From contig CAUQXC010000017.1 in NCBI GenBank assembly GCA_963522175.1, positions 1-24,119 on the forward strand: DNA of 24,119 nt, written 5' to 3'. The translations under genes were made by a program, and so were the position numbers. Each line of letters starts with the position of its first letter. Positions within the stretch are counted from its first letter, which is position 1. The notes beneath the pieces are model-generated. The model ran no database searches. It had not been told where the DNA came from and saw nothing but the letters and a program-made list of their open reading frames with translations. Below are positions 23,988 to 24,119 of the stretch, piece by piece. This DNA is from CAKAHY01 sp963522175 (GTDB lineage: Bacteria > Bacillota > Clostridia > Lachnospirales > Lachnospiraceae).

Positions 23988-24038
23988 AAAAATTGATAAA
24001 AAAAGAAGCAGATCCCGAAGGCTGCTTCATCAATTTTT
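23988..24038 (-). terminator. Nested hairpin: terminator or attenuator in the mobC leader
   Basis: On the - strand GAAGCAG (24028-24022) pairs with CTGCTTC (24011-24005), with CC-TTCG-GG inside, followed by seven Ts (24004-23998): a good intrinsic terminator. An outer pair, AAAAATTGAT (24038-24029) with ATCAATTTTT (23997-23988), matches perfectly over 10 bp and encloses the terminator plus T-run. On the + strand the same structure ends in TTTTT, so it could stop transcription both ways. Confidence 0.65.
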
Positions 24039-24040
24039 CC

Positions 24041-24060
24041 GTAAGTGTACGGACACTTAC
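24041..24060. repeat. Perfect 8-bp inverted repeat with ACGG loop
   Basis: GTAAGTGT (24041-24048) and ACACTTAC (24053-24060) pair perfectly. It lies between the nested hairpin and an A/T-rich palindrome and is the best relaxase or MobC recognition candidate in the window. Confidence 0.8.
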
Positions 24061-24072
24061 TGTGCTTGCTCA

Positions 24073-24087
24073 TATACTAATAGTATA
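24073..24087. repeat. Perfect 7-bp palindrome TATACTA-A-TAGTATA
   Basis: The two halves flank a single A. It contains -10-like sequences on both strands (TATACT/TAGTAT), so it could be a regulator site over a promoter of the mobC operon or a MobC ribbon-helix-helix operator. No good -35 was found at 17 bp. Confidence 0.6.
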
Positions 24088-24119
24088 AGAACAGCTCTAA
24101 GCATAGTTCTTAAAAATGA

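Larger units (their letters stand above)
23950..24112. other. Candidate oriT / leader region upstream of mobC
   Basis: No gene is seen in 23930-24119. The stretch instead holds at least five inverted repeats in succession: TTAGGG-TCT-CCCTAA (23967-23981), a nested hairpin (23988-24038), GTAAGTGT-ACGG-ACACTTAC (24041-24060), TATACTA-A-TAGTATA (24073-24087) and TAAGAAC...GTTCTTA (24086-24112). The origin of transfer in MobC/relaxase systems normally lies just upstream of mobC. The TAAGTG core in the third repeat recalls the TAAGTGCGCCCT nick region of the IncQ-type oriT group, but only partly, so the assignment is inference. Confidence 0.5.

Overview
The window looks like the conjugation core of an integrative and conjugative element (ICE) of the Tn1549/CTn type from an AT-rich, low-GC Gram-positive bacterium, plausibly an anaerobic Firmicute such as a Peptoniphilus/Anaerococcus relative, a clostridium or a streptococcus. 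Support comes from the set and order of genes (VirD4, SSB, Maff2, VirB6-like, PrgI, VirB4, NlpC/P60 hydrolase, DUF4315, DUF4366, TopB, giant methylase-helicase, SSB, then MobC and relaxase), strong AGGAGG-type ribosome binding sites, and AGA/ATA-rich codon use. The host cannot be named from the sequence alone. Both ends lie inside the element: position 1 is within virD4 and the right end is within the region upstream of mobC. No integrase, att site, resistance gene, rRNA, tRNA or CRISPR array is visible.

Layout. Positions 2-7648 carry the type IV secretion genes on the + strand: the coupling protein end (virD4), an unknown 145-aa protein, a small SSB, Maff2, a VirB6/TrbL-like membrane protein, a small coiled-coil membrane protein, PrgI (VirB3-like), the VirB4 ATPase and a membrane-anchored cell-wall peptidase. 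Positions 7670-8753 hold DUF4315 and DUF4366 proteins. Positions 8850-20591 hold the DNA-processing genes: topoisomerase III, a 3044-aa methylase/SNF2-helicase protein and a second SSB with extensions. Positions 20646-22158 are an inserted cargo module, an AbiE type IV toxin-antitoxin (abortive infection) pair with its own promoter and a probable operator. On the - strand, 23929-22242 encode MobC and the relaxase, preceded (23950-24119) by a dense set of inverted repeats that is the best oriT candidate.

How it fits together: MobC and relaxase nick and lead the DNA; TopB, the helicase and the SSBs process it; VirD4 couples it to the VirB4/VirB6/PrgI channel; the NlpC/P60 hydrolase opens the wall; AbiE may protect the host or stabilise the element.

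The most unusual observations are: (1) a 136-codon ORF with its own Shine-Dalgarno site embedded in another frame of the giant gene, exactly where the giant protein is a low-complexity linker; (2) a 37-residue Asp-rich module shared almost perfectly by the cell-wall hydrolase and the giant helicase, although their DNA has accumulated silent changes; (3) a common C-terminal tail (SILGxIxxYQ) on the giant helicase and the neighbouring SSB; (4) an inverted repeat wrapped around the abiE -10 box; and (5) the hairpin-rich putative oriT/leader before mobC. All function assignments are by recognition of motifs and gene order; no database search was run.
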